A stretch of 23,198 nt of DNA from a virus (IMGVR_UViG_3300025301_000128:1-23198); one strand, 5' to 3'; positions 12,873-21,927 are shown, counted from the first letter of the stretch. Notes: a model not told the origin generated them from the sequence alone. Translations and numbers: made by a program.

Positions 12873-13046
12873 TTATTCCTTTTGATTTATGTCGCCCCAA
12901 ATAATTTTATATTTTAATTTGCCACCATCATCTCCGGAAGTATGATCTGTTGGTTCTTCAATCTGAAGAACATGCTTTACGCCTTTGCACCCAACAGAAA
13001 AAAGACATAACAAACCGATGATTATAGAGGATACTAAATACTTCAT
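12873..13046 (-). CDS. outer-membrane spanin lipoprotein (Rz1-like)
   Basis: I choose ATG 13046, preceded by AGGAAG, giving 57 residues. The longer frame from 13121 would put a basic segment before the signal and overlap the inner spanin gene. The product begins MKYLVSSIIIGLLCLFSVGC: a signal peptide with lipobox-like SVGC, Cys 20, so it should be lipidated. The mature 38 residues are short and polar, with Asp/Gly and a final Trp-containing segment, as in o-spanins. With the inner spanin ending four bases upstream it forms a separated two-component pair that fuses the inner and outer membranes in the last step of lysis. This implies a Gram-negative host. Confidence 0.75.
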   Translation of the reverse strand: MKYLVSSIIIGLLCLFSVGCKGVKHVLQIEEPTDHTSGDDGGKLKYKIIWGDINQKE

Positions 13047-13050
13047 CCAT

Positions 13051-13248
13051 TTAATCTTCCTGTTTCTTTTTTCTCTTGCGTTTTTTCTTGCCCTTAAGAT
13101 CTTTAAAGCTCTGTACCTCATCTTCTATTATCTCCACTTTGGTTTTAATTAAGACCATGTCTTGCGACAATGAGAATGTACGCTGAAGCGTCCATCCTCC
13201 AAGCGCTAATAAAATAGCGAGTAGTGCTGTGATTAATTTTTCGTTCAT
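13051..13248 (-). CDS. inner-membrane spanin (Rz-like)
   Basis: The 65-residue protein has an N-terminal signal anchor (LITALLAILLALGGW, 5-19), then a charged helical segment with heptad-like Val, Ile and Leu (MVLIKTKVEIIEDEVQSF, 31-48), then a very basic tail (KGKKKRKRKKKQED). This N-in, C-out design with a periplasmic coiled coil is typical of i-spanins, though shorter than lambda Rz (153 residues). The tail of nine Lys/Arg is unusual. The start overlaps the stop of the XhlA-like gene as TAATG with no clear site of its own, so translation is probably coupled. Confidence 0.7.
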   Translation of the reverse strand: MNEKLITALLAILLALGGWTLQRTFSLSQDMVLIKTKVEIIEDEVQSFKDLKGKKKRKRKKKQED

Positions 13249-13466
13249 TAAATAGTTTTAACCAACAGATTAATTAATTGAAACGCGACGGCCCCCACCG
13301 TTGCTAATAGAACCCAATAGATTTTGTCTATCTTGCCACCCAAGCCCTTAATATCTGTGCACATATGTTTCAGGTGATTGGTTTTAAGATTGGCAATATC
13401 TTTTTTCAATCCTGTCACGTGGCCGTGCAAACTTATAATATGTTCTCGAGTCGTCTTGGGTACCAT
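13248..13466 (-). CDS. XhlA-like membrane protein, holin candidate
   Basis: The 72-residue protein starts with a helical, polar region with heptad-like spacing (HIISLHGHVTGLKKDIANLKT, 9-29), then a Gly-rich link and one C-terminal membrane helix (YWVLLATVGAVAFQLINLLV, about 50-69). A short coiled coil followed by a single C-terminal helix is the layout of XhlA/hemolysin-type holin partners. It is the first gene of the lysis block, overlapping the stop codon of the giant virion gene as TAATG. It could form or assist the pore that lets the M15 endolysin reach the wall. No two-helix holin is seen nearby, so this is the best candidate. Confidence 0.55.
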   Translation of the reverse strand: MVPKTTREHIISLHGHVTGLKKDIANLKTNHLKHMCTDIKGLGGKIDKIYWVLLATVGAVAFQLINLLVKTI

Positions 13467-16400
13467 TAAGCTAATCCCTTTTGTTTTAATCTCATTGCCT
13501 TCTCTTCATTCGAGAGCCAGGCTGTTTCCGTAGCTGTTAATCCTGTCGAACCTACAACATTTTGGTCTGGCTTGGAAGCTATAACTTCAGCTGAAACATT
13601 AGCAGCGTTGAGAGGCACTTGAGGCTTGACGCTTGCGACCTGTTTCTGTTCTGCCATGTCCATCGGTGGCATGATCATAGACGTTTTATCGTCAGGTAAT
13701 TTCTTACCGCCCATAAAATATTCGTCAAGCTCCTGGTCGCTTAATCCTAGCGGCACGTTCATCCATTTTCGGATGATGCCTTGGAGTTCTTGAACGGGAT
13801 AGATATCATTAAGGGTAAACGCGTCTCTTGTTCCATCAGCAATTTCTTTGGCGTAAGCATTGTTTAATTTTATCACCAGACGAGGAAGGATAGCAGTCAT
13901 TTCTCGAGGGGGTAGCTTAGCAGAATCAAAGGCATTTCGTTTCAAGAACCCCATTGTCATGTTACCGAAGTTCTGTCTGTCTTTAAACTCTCTTCTGATT
14001 TGTCCATAAGGAATATTCATTTCTTCCAAAAGAGATAAGAACTCAGAGACTCGAGATTTTTCTTTGTACATATTCTTCTGAAGTTTTTCAAACTCTTCAA
14101 TAAAATTAAGAGGATTGTCCATTAAGAGCTGAGGTTCAAAAGCATTTCTTTTAAAGGTATTGTTTATCTCTCTAACTCTTTTAGAAAAGTCAGAGATCAC
14201 ATAGGTTACACTGTTTCTTGGGTTTTCTTTTTTAGCACCCAGTCCTAAGAAAAGTTTCAAAATTTCATTCGTTGTGTTGTAACGATTCGCTGCGCGATCT
14301 ACTTCTTGTTCGTAGGCAGACATAATCTTACCCATGTTAACAAAGGTTGTCGGCGTAATAGTTTGAACTAAATGACCCGCAGCTTTAGCCAGGATTACAT
14401 CCCAGTCATCATTGGTGATGTCATAAATAATTTTTCCCCTTCTATCTTTTCCTCCTCTGGCCCCAGGAATACCCCAGTCCAGCGGAGTAATATCCAAAAG
14501 ACCTTCTCCCAAGATGGTTTCTGTGAGGAAAGGTTCTAGCAGTAGAGTAAATCCTCCTTTTTTCTTTTCATCATAGTCATAGAAGAAAGATTTAAAGAAA
14601 CGTTCGGCATACCAACGATCACTCTTGTCGACAGGATCAAACATGCCATTTACAAAGGTCGCAAAGGCATCTTGCGCAGCTTCAAACGGTTGTTCTCTGC
14701 TGAAGTTTAAAGTCCACCACGATGGCCAGCCATCTTTATCCCTTTCCATTTTACTAATTGGATAAAGGGTAGAGTTCTTATCGTACCAAGGTGAAAAGAA
14801 TCTTTGGTACTTAATAATAAAGTCTTCATCAATATTGGTGAGCGCTCCTGTCATTAACCCTAAGCCTTTACCAAAACCATACATGGTTCCTGTGAGTCCC
14901 ATAATTCTTCTGGCTCCCATCTGTCTTAACCAAGGATTGGATGAAGTAATTTCTCGTGTGCCGTAGACACCCACATTATATAAATTTCTAATGATTTCTG
15001 ATTGAAACGCTACGAAGTTTCCAACGGGAAAACGTCTCCAGTTCTTTACTAGATTTGGAACCATTCCGTAGTTAGGATAAACATTTCTAATATATTGTCC
15101 TGATATTTCTTTAATGGATTCTGCATAGGTTTTTAAAGTTCCATCTGCATTTTCAGGGTTCCATCTTTTTCCAAAGACTTCTCTGTATTGTTGAGAAACT
15201 AAATCTTTCCAGGTGTAATCAACGGTTCGGTTAGGTTCCACTCTGAATCCTAGTTTTCTAGCATTGGCAACGGTGAATCCGTTTCTAGGAATGGCTGGAA
15301 GGAGTTGAGACTTAGTAAATTCATAACCATAAGCTTTCCAAACGTTATCAGACGCTTGATAAAACTCTGTGGCTTTCCTAAAGATAGGATTATTAATAAG
15401 ATATTTAAATAAAGCGTCGGTACTCGCCCAACGATTCGACACAATATCTCCGATGACTGCTTCGACTTCACCTGCTACTACCGAACTATCGGTCACACCA
15501 TATTTTAAATATTCGGTCAGTTTCTTTTTCATAACCTCAGGACTAATTTTTCCACCAACCCCTACAACTTCACCGAAGGTTAATTTCATGGCATCCAAGA
15601 CACTCGCTTGAGACCCTATGTGTCCATTCAATAAAGAAAAGAAGGCAGCCGTTTCAAAGTTACGTGTTTGAGTCATTAAAGATAAAACTGTTTTACTCAG
15701 TTGAGCGGTTGTTTTAGCTGCAAGGAAAGGTTTATAAACACTGGCGAATGTAGAACTAATTAAAATATCGCTCATTAAAGCATCACTGGCAATAGCTCCT
15801 GCAATTTCAGGTGTGGTATGATAGAATCCGCCGTCTTTTTTAGTACCCCATTGATAGAGTTTACCAATATCAATTTGAGAAGGACGGGTAATAGCTTTAA
15901 TTGGAACCAGATTTCTTCCCACCCAAGGAGCAGTGATTCCTAGTTTTCCCATCATCCATTCTGCGGGATCTTTAACAATCCAACCGGCTCTTAAACCTTC
16001 TTTTAATATTTGTTTGTGGGTTTCAAGATGTGAAATCAGTTGAGCTTGTTTAGTTACGGTATCCACAATGATGGCTCGTGGGTCTGTTACTTTACCCATT
16101 AACTCTTCAATCACGGTTGGTAATGATTTTCCTTTTTTAACTAGAATATTAGCCGGTGTTACTAATGCGGTAATGGCATTGAGTCTTTCTAAGGGTGTTG
16201 TTCCTTCAACACCTCGACCATACGCTAGTACATCATCGACCATACGAGAAGCTTGACGGTTAAGTTCTACCCATAAAGGAGCTCCTTCTTTAACATTAAA
16301 GAATTTTCCTCCTTTAGTTTGTTGAAGTAGTCCTACAAAATATTTTTGGGCAGCATCAATTTTTGCCCGACTCGGTTTAAAGCTTCCTTGAAAGATTTCA

Positions 16401-18202
16401 TAAGACGTCGTTAAATATTTACCTAGGTTCTTAATAATTTCTTCTTTAACCTCCTCACTCTTTACATAAGGTTCAATCTTTTTACTTAAACTTTCAATCA
16501 GGTTTCTAATATTCTGTGCGGGAGCTTGTAACTCTGCGGGTAATTGATCACGCTTAAGTTCTTGTCTTAAAAAACGAATGACATCATCCCAGTATTGTTT
16601 TCCAGCGACAGCGCTAGATTGGGTGAACAGTCGACTAGCAAAACCTGTCTTTAACATTTTATAAATAGAGCTATCAATTCGTTTCAGATCCAGGTCCACA
16701 TTTTTTCTATAATTTCTGACTTGGTCTTCTCCTTTTCTCATAATGTCTTTAGCTTCTTTAGTGAGTTGTCCTCTAGTTCTTACAGGAGCCATAAGAAATT
16801 TATCTGCTAGCCCCATGATTCTTTCTCTTAAGGGACCTGCCCCAATAGAAAAGAATTGCCACTGGGCTAAGGGAGGAATTTTTTGGGTAATGAATCCTCC
16901 AGCATTTTTAATTCCTTTAACCAGTTGAGGGATACCTGTCATTCGACTGGCTGCAACTTTAGCAATTGGATTGACTACCCAGTCTCCTGCTATTTTTAAA
17001 GGAGGACCTAAAACATTTTTAGCTGTCCAGCCGGCTGCTCCCAGAGTTCCTTTTAAAGCTACGGTTAGACCGGCAATGAGTGCAGTTCCTTCAGCACCAT
17101 GAGCTAGTTTCCATTTAAGATCATGAACTGCTTTTTCTCGGTTAGTCATCTTGGACGTATCGGCTCGTGTAACCAAGCCAAAGCCTTCACCAAAACTGGT
17201 TTGGTCTGGATCACTTGTTACCGTTCTTCCTAATCCATACTTAACCGGAAGAGTCCAGAAGCCTAATCGTTTCGCAATGCTAGACGTTTGAACAATGTTG
17301 CCATAGGGATCTTCAATGACTCGTCCCCACTTATCTTTTTTTGCTTTGGTTTTTGAAAGTTTGTCAACCAGTTGTTTGGTTTGTCCTGGTGCTGCTCGCT
17401 TAGCGACCCAACCAAAACTTTTTAAAATTTTTCCTCCCAGCCAAAGATCGATTCCAAATTCAGCGAGACCTTCAGCGGTTCTTCGTAAGGCAGATTCTGA
17501 CTTACTGGCTTCGGGCCAATTCTCTTCAATGTAAGCTAGGGATTGTGTATTCAATCCCATGTCGACGAGTCGAGCTACTGCTTTAGTGACTTCTCTTACG
17601 GATCCTTGATAGGCATCAGAGACTCCTCCTAAAATTTTAGTAGAGAATTTATCTTCATATTCTTTTTGCTTAAGAAGTCCTGTTTCATCAGCTCGAAGAC
17701 TGAGATCATAGATTTTTTCTCCTTGCATAGGATTCATGATCATAAAAAAACGTCTTGCGTCTTTTTCATACTCAGGATCCTTCAGGACTTTAGTTAAAAG
17801 TTTATTGGGATAAAGAAGCTCGGCTGTACTGCCTGCTTTTTTAGCGTCTTTTTCACTGCCCCATTCTTTAATCGCTTTAATATAGTCGTGAACGATTTCA
17901 GGATGGTCTCGAAAGACATCTATATAACGTAAGGTTTTCTCTTTATAGGTTTCAGGTAGCGCATTAATATAGCTTCGTTCATTTGAGAAAGCGTCTACTT
18001 TAATATCTTTATCTTCTAACCTTTTTAAAACCCGTTCATAAGTACTTTCTGTCTCAACCTTCTGTAACTTCTTCTCTTCTATGCTTTTTAAAACACGTTC
18101 ATAAACACTGTCTGTGCCAATGTTCTCTAAAGTTTGATCGATTGAGTTTTTGATCTTTGTGTTTAGTAGTTCAAGCTCAGGATTTGGATATGCATTTGCC
18201 AT
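13466..18202 (-). CDS. giant virion protein, putative internal/ejection protein
   Basis: At 1578 residues this is the largest gene. The N-terminus has a tandem repeat: YERVLKSIEEKK then YERVLKRLEDKD around residues 34-65. The body is mostly helical and basic. Two stretches are hydrophobic and Gly/Ala-rich (about 367-395, and about 1090-1120 with GLTGTMYGFGKGLGLMTG) and could insert into membrane. The C-terminus ends in a motif LTATETAWLSNEEKAMRLKQKGLA, of a type I associate with virion proteins of marine phages. No transglycosylase, protease or polymerase motif is evident. Size, place at the end of the structural genes and membrane-active segments suggest a T7 gp16-like protein ejected with the DNA. 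This is inference; another large structural role is possible. A GGAG site precedes ATG 18202. Confidence 0.6.
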   Translation of the reverse strand: MANAYPNPELELLNTKIKNSIDQTLENIGTDSVYERVLKSIEEKKLQKVETESTYERVLKRLEDKDIKVDAFSNERSYINALPETYKEKTLRYIDVFRDHPEIVHDYIKAIKEWGSEKDAKKAGSTAELLYPNKLLTKVLKDPEYEKDARRFFMIMNPMQGEKIYDLSLRADETGLLKQKEYEDKFSTKILGGVSDAYQGSVREVTKAVARLVDMGLNTQSLAYIEENWPEASKSESALRRTAEGLAEFGIDLWLGGKILKSFGWVAKRAAPGQTKQLVDKLSKTKAKKDKWGRVIEDPYGNIVQTSSIAKRLGFWTLPVKYGLGRTVTSDPDQTSFGEGFGLVTRADTSKMTNREKAVHDLKWKLAHGAEGTALIAGLTVALKGTLGAAGWTAKNVLGPPLKIAGDWVVNPIAKVAASRMTGIPQLVKGIKNAGGFITQKIPPLAQWQFFSIGAGPLRERIMGLADKFLMAPVRTRGQLTKEAKDIMRKGEDQVRNYRKNVDLDLKRIDSSIYKMLKTGFASRLFTQSSAVAGKQYWDDVIRFLRQELKRDQLPAELQAPAQNIRNLIESLSKKIEPYVKSEEVKEEIIKNLGKYLTTSYEIFQGSFKPSRAKIDAAQKYFVGLLQQTKGGKFFNVKEGAPLWVELNRQASRMVDDVLAYGRGVEGTTPLERLNAITALVTPANILVKKGKSLPTVIEELMGKVTDPRAIIVDTVTKQAQLISHLETHKQILKEGLRAGWIVKDPAEWMMGKLGITAPWVGRNLVPIKAITRPSQIDIGKLYQWGTKKDGGFYHTTPEIAGAIASDALMSDILISSTFASVYKPFLAAKTTAQLSKTVLSLMTQTRNFETAAFFSLLNGHIGSQASVLDAMKLTFGEVVGVGGKISPEVMKKKLTEYLKYGVTDSSVVAGEVEAVIGDIVSNRWASTDALFKYLINNPIFRKATEFYQASDNVWKAYGYEFTKSQLLPAIPRNGFTVANARKLGFRVEPNRTVDYTWKDLVSQQYREVFGKRWNPENADGTLKTYAESIKEISGQYIRNVYPNYGMVPNLVKNWRRFPVGNFVAFQSEIIRNLYNVGVYGTREITSSNPWLRQMGARRIMGLTGTMYGFGKGLGLMTGALTNIDEDFIIKYQRFFSPWYDKNSTLYPISKMERDKDGWPSWWTLNFSREQPFEAAQDAFATFVNGMFDPVDKSDRWYAERFFKSFFYDYDEKKKGGFTLLLEPFLTETILGEGLLDITPLDWGIPGARGGKDRRGKIIYDITNDDWDVILAKAAGHLVQTITPTTFVNMGKIMSAYEQEVDRAANRYNTTNEILKLFLGLGAKKENPRNSVTYVISDFSKRVREINNTFKRNAFEPQLLMDNPLNFIEEFEKLQKNMYKEKSRVSEFLSLLEEMNIPYGQIRREFKDRQNFGNMTMGFLKRNAFDSAKLPPREMTAILPRLVIKLNNAYAKEIADGTRDAFTLNDIYPVQELQGIIRKWMNVPLGLSDQELDEYFMGGKKLPDDKTSMIMPPMDMAEQKQVASVKPQVPLNAANVSAEVIASKPDQNVVGSTGLTATETAWLSNEEKAMRLKQKGLA

Positions 18203-18206
18203 GTCA

Positions 18207-19289
18207 TTATGTTATCTCCGTGTCAAACGGTAACACAAGACTTACTCCCCATTTATTGTTGAAGGCATACACTTCATCCTGTGTTTTGATTTGTGCAAAA
18301 TCAGCAAACGCATCTTGGTTGTAATAAATGAGTTGAACAATTTCATCATCCACCTGAGGAGGCATCTTGGCTCTGAACTGTTGATACGTCATGTTAACAC
18401 TGGGTTGAATCTTTTCTTGAAGGGATACGTCTTCTTGAATCGTTTCTGTAGGGGTCTGAATAGTTTCGTCTACATTTAAACTCGCTTGCATCGGTTGCAC
18501 ACCTTGGTTGGTAGCACCCAATTGATAACCTATTCTTCCTCCAGTAGCTCCACCTTTTCTGCCTATTTCCGTTTCGAGTTGTCCAATTAGGGTCATTATT
18601 ATATCGATCAGTTTTGCTTGACCTTCAGGTGTATTTAAATCTGGGTAGGTAGTTTGAATTAATACTTTAGCTAAAGCTGTTGCTTCTTTTAATTTGTTAA
18701 ATCCTGTATTGATAATAGCAAGATCACTGTTGTATTGCTCTTGAGTAATATGACCGTTTGCAAGTTGTTCTTTTAGAGATAGGATTTTTTGTGCGGTCGC
18801 TGTAGATTGGCTAGCTATTAGTGCAACTTTTTCTCTACTCGCATCATCCATTCCTTGAATAATGACAGCACTTTCTCTGTCATATTCTTTTTCTATGCCA
18901 CCTTTATCAAGTTGAAATTGACGTTCTGCAGCTGCTGCTTCTGCAGGTCCTATAATCTGGTCTCGTGCTGTAACCGCTCCGCTTAATGCTTCGCCTAATG
19001 TGTCTGCATTGGAAAAGCCTTGGCCAATCCCACTCCAGAAAGCTCTCTTCCTTGTTGATTCAGGTACGCTGACATCTATTTCTGAAAATCGTTCGCTTAT
19101 AGTTTTTGGCTCTTGAAATCCTGTTCTATTTCCTATTGGATTTCCATAAATGTTTCCTCCGCCAATAGTTCCCCCACCAACATAATTATTTCTTGGTGTA
19201 TCCAAACCAGAAGTAATACCGGTTCCTTGAGCATCGTTAGTCTTTCCACCCAGTTTGAACATGGGTCTATTTAAAATTCTATTGTACAT
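18207..19289 (-). CDS. Gly-rich virion-associated protein with GGRIGY motif
   Basis: The 360-residue protein starts with MFKLGGKTNDAQGTGITSGLDTPRNNY (10-36), a pattern I recall from marine phage structural genes. A Gly-rich stretch and a helical region with coiled-coil character follow (about 115-250, with many Ala, Gln and Glu). Near residue 250 comes GGRIGYQLG. The C-terminal 100 residues are acidic and include QQFRAKMPPQVDDEIVQLIYY. The GGRIGY motif recurs in the 504-residue protein, so the two may share a partner or a fold. It sits between two structural genes with a one-base overlap upstream. A virion or assembly role is likely from position; the exact part is unknown. Confidence 0.6.
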   Translation of the reverse strand: MYNRILNRPMFKLGGKTNDAQGTGITSGLDTPRNNYVGGGTIGGGNIYGNPIGNRTGFQEPKTISERFSEIDVSVPESTRKRAFWSGIGQGFSNADTLGEALSGAVTARDQIIGPAEAAAAERQFQLDKGGIEKEYDRESAVIIQGMDDASREKVALIASQSTATAQKILSLKEQLANGHITQEQYNSDLAIINTGFNKLKEATALAKVLIQTTYPDLNTPEGQAKLIDIIMTLIGQLETEIGRKGGATGGRIGYQLGATNQGVQPMQASLNVDETIQTPTETIQEDVSLQEKIQPSVNMTYQQFRAKMPPQVDDEIVQLIYYNQDAFADFAQIKTQDEVYAFNNKWGVSLVLPFDTEIT

Positions 19290-20161
19290 TATGTTCTGGC
19301 TCCCATCAGAGACTGAAGATTACCAAACGCTCCGATCCCTGCATACGTTGGGCTTCCTTGGAAAGGTGTAACCGGTGCGCCAGGAACTTGTCCTGCTGTC
19401 GTGCCAAAAATATTAGCGGCTTGTCCAATTCTTTGCATTGGGTAATTCATTGCCATTTGATTCTGTGCAGCCATTTGATTCTGTAGCGCCTGGGCATAGG
19501 TATTTTCCTGTCCACCCATCGCTCCAAACTGTTGACCGAGTCCTGCCTGTAAATTAGGAACTAAGCTTGCCATTCCAGTTAAATTTTGTAAAGCGGTTTG
19601 TTGCCCCTGTAGTCCTTGGCCAAAACCTCCTTGCAAGAGACCAGCTTGGATCATCGCTCGGTTTGCATCCGATCCTAATTGATATTCAGACTGAGCAATC
19701 CCGTGCCGAGCTCCTCCAAAAGCTCCGGCTTGTGAGGCTGTTTTTCCCAAGCCCAATTTTCCAATCTGTGCTTGCTTATCGAATTCTGCCAGGGTTGTGT
19801 CTATAACTTGTTGTTGATACGGGGACATGTAGGCTTGGTAGCCTGTAGGATCGAGTAAACTTTTATCTTTGATACTTTGTAAATACGGTTGAAAGGAAGC
19901 AATGCCGGTGCCTCCGGTAAATCCTGAAATTTGTCCTGTGGCATCCCGTGAAATATCTCCCAATCCACCCATGTCAGCCGTGAGTTGTTGTTGTGCTTGG
20001 GTAAAGGCTCCGGGTCCAGCTACACCTGCAGTCATGGCTCCGGCATCAATCGGTCGTCCTAACTGTTGGGCTGCTAAACTTGCAAGTCCCTGACCGTAAG
20101 GTTGGATCCACTGTTGCGGATTCGTTGCAAAAGCCTGTGTATCAAACTGTGGTAATGCCAT
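19289..20161 (-). CDS. Gln/Ala/Gly-rich virion structural protein
   Basis: The 290-residue protein is very rich in Gln, Ala and Gly, with many Gln-Gln pairs, and low in Lys. Its middle has YMSPYQQQVIDTTLAEFDKQ (about 110-129), then SQAGAFGGARHGIAQSEYQLGSDANRAMIQ (143-172), which I recall as a conserved block in marine phage structural proteins. The pattern suggests a long helix with small-residue packing, as in proteins that line the portal channel or go out with the DNA. No enzyme motif is present. One-base TAATG overlaps on both sides indicate tightly linked expression with the 504- and 360-residue genes. Confidence 0.6.
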   Translation of the reverse strand: MALPQFDTQAFATNPQQWIQPYGQGLASLAAQQLGRPIDAGAMTAGVAGPGAFTQAQQQLTADMGGLGDISRDATGQISGFTGGTGIASFQPYLQSIKDKSLLDPTGYQAYMSPYQQQVIDTTLAEFDKQAQIGKLGLGKTASQAGAFGGARHGIAQSEYQLGSDANRAMIQAGLLQGGFGQGLQGQQTALQNLTGMASLVPNLQAGLGQQFGAMGGQENTYAQALQNQMAAQNQMAMNYPMQRIGQAANIFGTTAGQVPGAPVTPFQGSPTYAGIGAFGNLQSLMGART

Positions 20162-21675
20162 TATGCTTTTCCTTGAGATTGTTCGGAGATGTCTCCTCCG
20201 GCTTCTAAATTTTTCATGACGTTGTACATTCGTTGTGCACCTTCGTCGATGTCCCCGCCGCCAGCAGCTCTCACTGCATCTGCGGTAAAGACGAATTCAT
20301 TTTTACTGAGTCTTGCCGGAACGTCGTCGGCTTTTTCTTTTCGACCGATAGGAACAAAGCCCCCATCTTGTCTATAATCTTTTTCCATGCCACCTAAATT
20401 AAGCAAAGGCATAATGCCTCCCTCTTGGGCTCCAATCCTTCCGCCGTGAGCGTTAGGTTCATAAGAGGATGTAAAATTGCTTGGTAGAGGAAGATAATTA
20501 GGATCTTGAAGTCTCATATCTACTGATTCTGGATCTTGATCTCCTTCCCAATTACTCCATACACCAATATCATGTTCCAGCATGCTTAGAGCTTCATTAA
20601 GGTCATCGTATTGAGTATAGGGGCCCCATCCTTCGGGTCCGCCTCTTTGTCGTTTTACCAATTCCCAATATCTTTTATCAAACTGTTCTTTGGTCCATCC
20701 TTTTTTAAGGGCTAGTTTTTCTAATTGTAATTTTTTCATTTCCTGAATGTCTAACATTTGATTAGCAGCATCGAGTGTTTCTCGAGTATGTTCTTGACCT
20801 GGCATTGTTATGTCTTCAGAAAATGTAAAGTCTCTTGTGTTAGTATCCCTATCATATTTAGTTTCCTGTAAAAGACCACCGGGTTTTCCTGACATACCTG
20901 CTAAGGTTTTTGCTTCATCAGAAAAAATCTTATCTACAAACTCTAGGTTTTCTGAAACTCCTGGTCCCATTGGTCTTCCCATTGGACCCACGCCTTGTGC
21001 ATAACCCATTCTTGGATTCAGTGCGCCAATCCCTTGAAAAGGTCTGTCGATACCTCCGAGGTTGTATCCAATCCTTCCACCGTAAGCCTTCGCGTCGAGT
21101 GTCAGATCAGGTGTTGTTGAACCAGAAAAATCTATTGGGGTATAGGCAGCTACGTCTGCTACATCTGTTGTATATTGAGGTGCTTTTAGTTGCGTACCAA
21201 AATCGGTGCCAACATCAAATTCTGTTTCTGCAGCTGCGAGTTGCTGGTTGAGTTTATTAAACTGTTCCATCTCTGCTGCGTTTAATCCTTCTTTATCTTT
21301 CTTAGCTCTTAAGGCTGCCCATACTGACAAAGCATCGCCAACGATACTTCTGCCTTGCTGTATAACTGGGTTGCCGTGTATATCTAAAATAGCTTTTCCT
21401 GCTTTATTGAGAATCGGTTTGTCTTTATATGCTCCGGTTACACCTTCCCATATATCACCTGCTTTATCTCCAACCCACTCAGCAGCAGTGGTAATCCAAT
21501 CCCATGGTCCATACGTAGGCACTCCTTGAAGTGTCATGATACCAGATCCTCCATGAGCTCTTAATAGTTTAGCTTCGTCCTTATTGATATAAGCTAACGA
21601 TTCGCCGTCGGGTGCGTGTTTGTTAAGCAGTTTAGCTGCCTGTTTAAGTGATTTAATCCCGTTTGATTTTGTCAT
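20161..21675 (-). CDS. virion-associated protein with GGRIG repeats and KADDVPARLS motif
   Basis: The 504-residue protein has a conserved-looking N-terminus (ESLAYINKDEAKLLRAHGGSG, 25-45), a helical middle, and Gly-rich motifs GGRIGY (199-204), RMGYAQG (222-228) and GGRIGA (411-416). Near the end is GGFVPIGRKEKADDVPARLS... with KNEFVFTADAVRAAGGGD (about 438-474), then GAQRMYNVMKNLE. I recall this last block as a frequent C-terminal motif in marine phages, of unknown job. The fixed order of Gly motifs and the acid-rich middle suggest a modular structural or assembly protein. AGGAAA precedes the ATG, and a 60-base gap to the previous gene leaves room for a separate start site. Confidence 0.6.
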   Translation of the reverse strand: MTKSNGIKSLKQAAKLLNKHAPDGESLAYINKDEAKLLRAHGGSGIMTLQGVPTYGPWDWITTAAEWVGDKAGDIWEGVTGAYKDKPILNKAGKAILDIHGNPVIQQGRSIVGDALSVWAALRAKKDKEGLNAAEMEQFNKLNQQLAAAETEFDVGTDFGTQLKAPQYTTDVADVAAYTPIDFSGSTTPDLTLDAKAYGGRIGYNLGGIDRPFQGIGALNPRMGYAQGVGPMGRPMGPGVSENLEFVDKIFSDEAKTLAGMSGKPGGLLQETKYDRDTNTRDFTFSEDITMPGQEHTRETLDAANQMLDIQEMKKLQLEKLALKKGWTKEQFDKRYWELVKRQRGGPEGWGPYTQYDDLNEALSMLEHDIGVWSNWEGDQDPESVDMRLQDPNYLPLPSNFTSSYEPNAHGGRIGAQEGGIMPLLNLGGMEKDYRQDGGFVPIGRKEKADDVPARLSKNEFVFTADAVRAAGGGDIDEGAQRMYNVMKNLEAGGDISEQSQGKA

Positions 21676-21735
21676 AATTTCCTATTTTGCAATGTATATT
21701 AAACGAGCAGGGATTGCACCTGAGAATATATTTTA

Positions 21736-21927
21736 TTAATACTTGGTTTTCGCAAACAAATCAAGCTTTGGTATCTTGACTAAAACATCTCTTTGGATGT
21801 CTTCCACCGGTATCTGCAGGGTTTTCCACTCTTCGTCGGTCTTATAAATAGCCCCTGTTTTCTTATTTTTTATAGTGGTGATCACCTTTGCCTGGACCAC
21901 CGGAATGTCTTTACCATTAACGGCCAT
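21736..21927 (-). CDS. small protein of the structural block, function unknown
   Basis: This 63-residue protein has a beta-rich look (PVVQAKVITTIKNKKTGAIYKTDEEW) and a strongly charged C-terminus. No membrane helix or known motif is seen. The KNKKTGAIYKTDEEW stretch resembles short loop-strand elements of small head-tail or tail proteins, but that is only impression. Its ATG overlaps the stop of the 110-residue gene as TAATG, so it is translated with it. Confidence 0.55.
   Translation of the reverse strand: MAVNGKDIPVVQAKVITTIKNKKTGAIYKTDEEWKTLQIPVEDIQRDVLVKIPKLDLFAKTKY

Noticed and set aside
12873-13121. Longer 82-residue start for the outer spanin
   Set aside because: It would place about 25 basic residues before the lipoprotein signal and overlap the inner spanin. 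ATG 13046 has a ribosome-binding site and gives a proper signal peptide.
14900-17600. Several 60-80-residue frames antisense to the giant virion gene
   Set aside because: They follow the codon pattern of the gene on the other strand, lack start signals and look like shadows.
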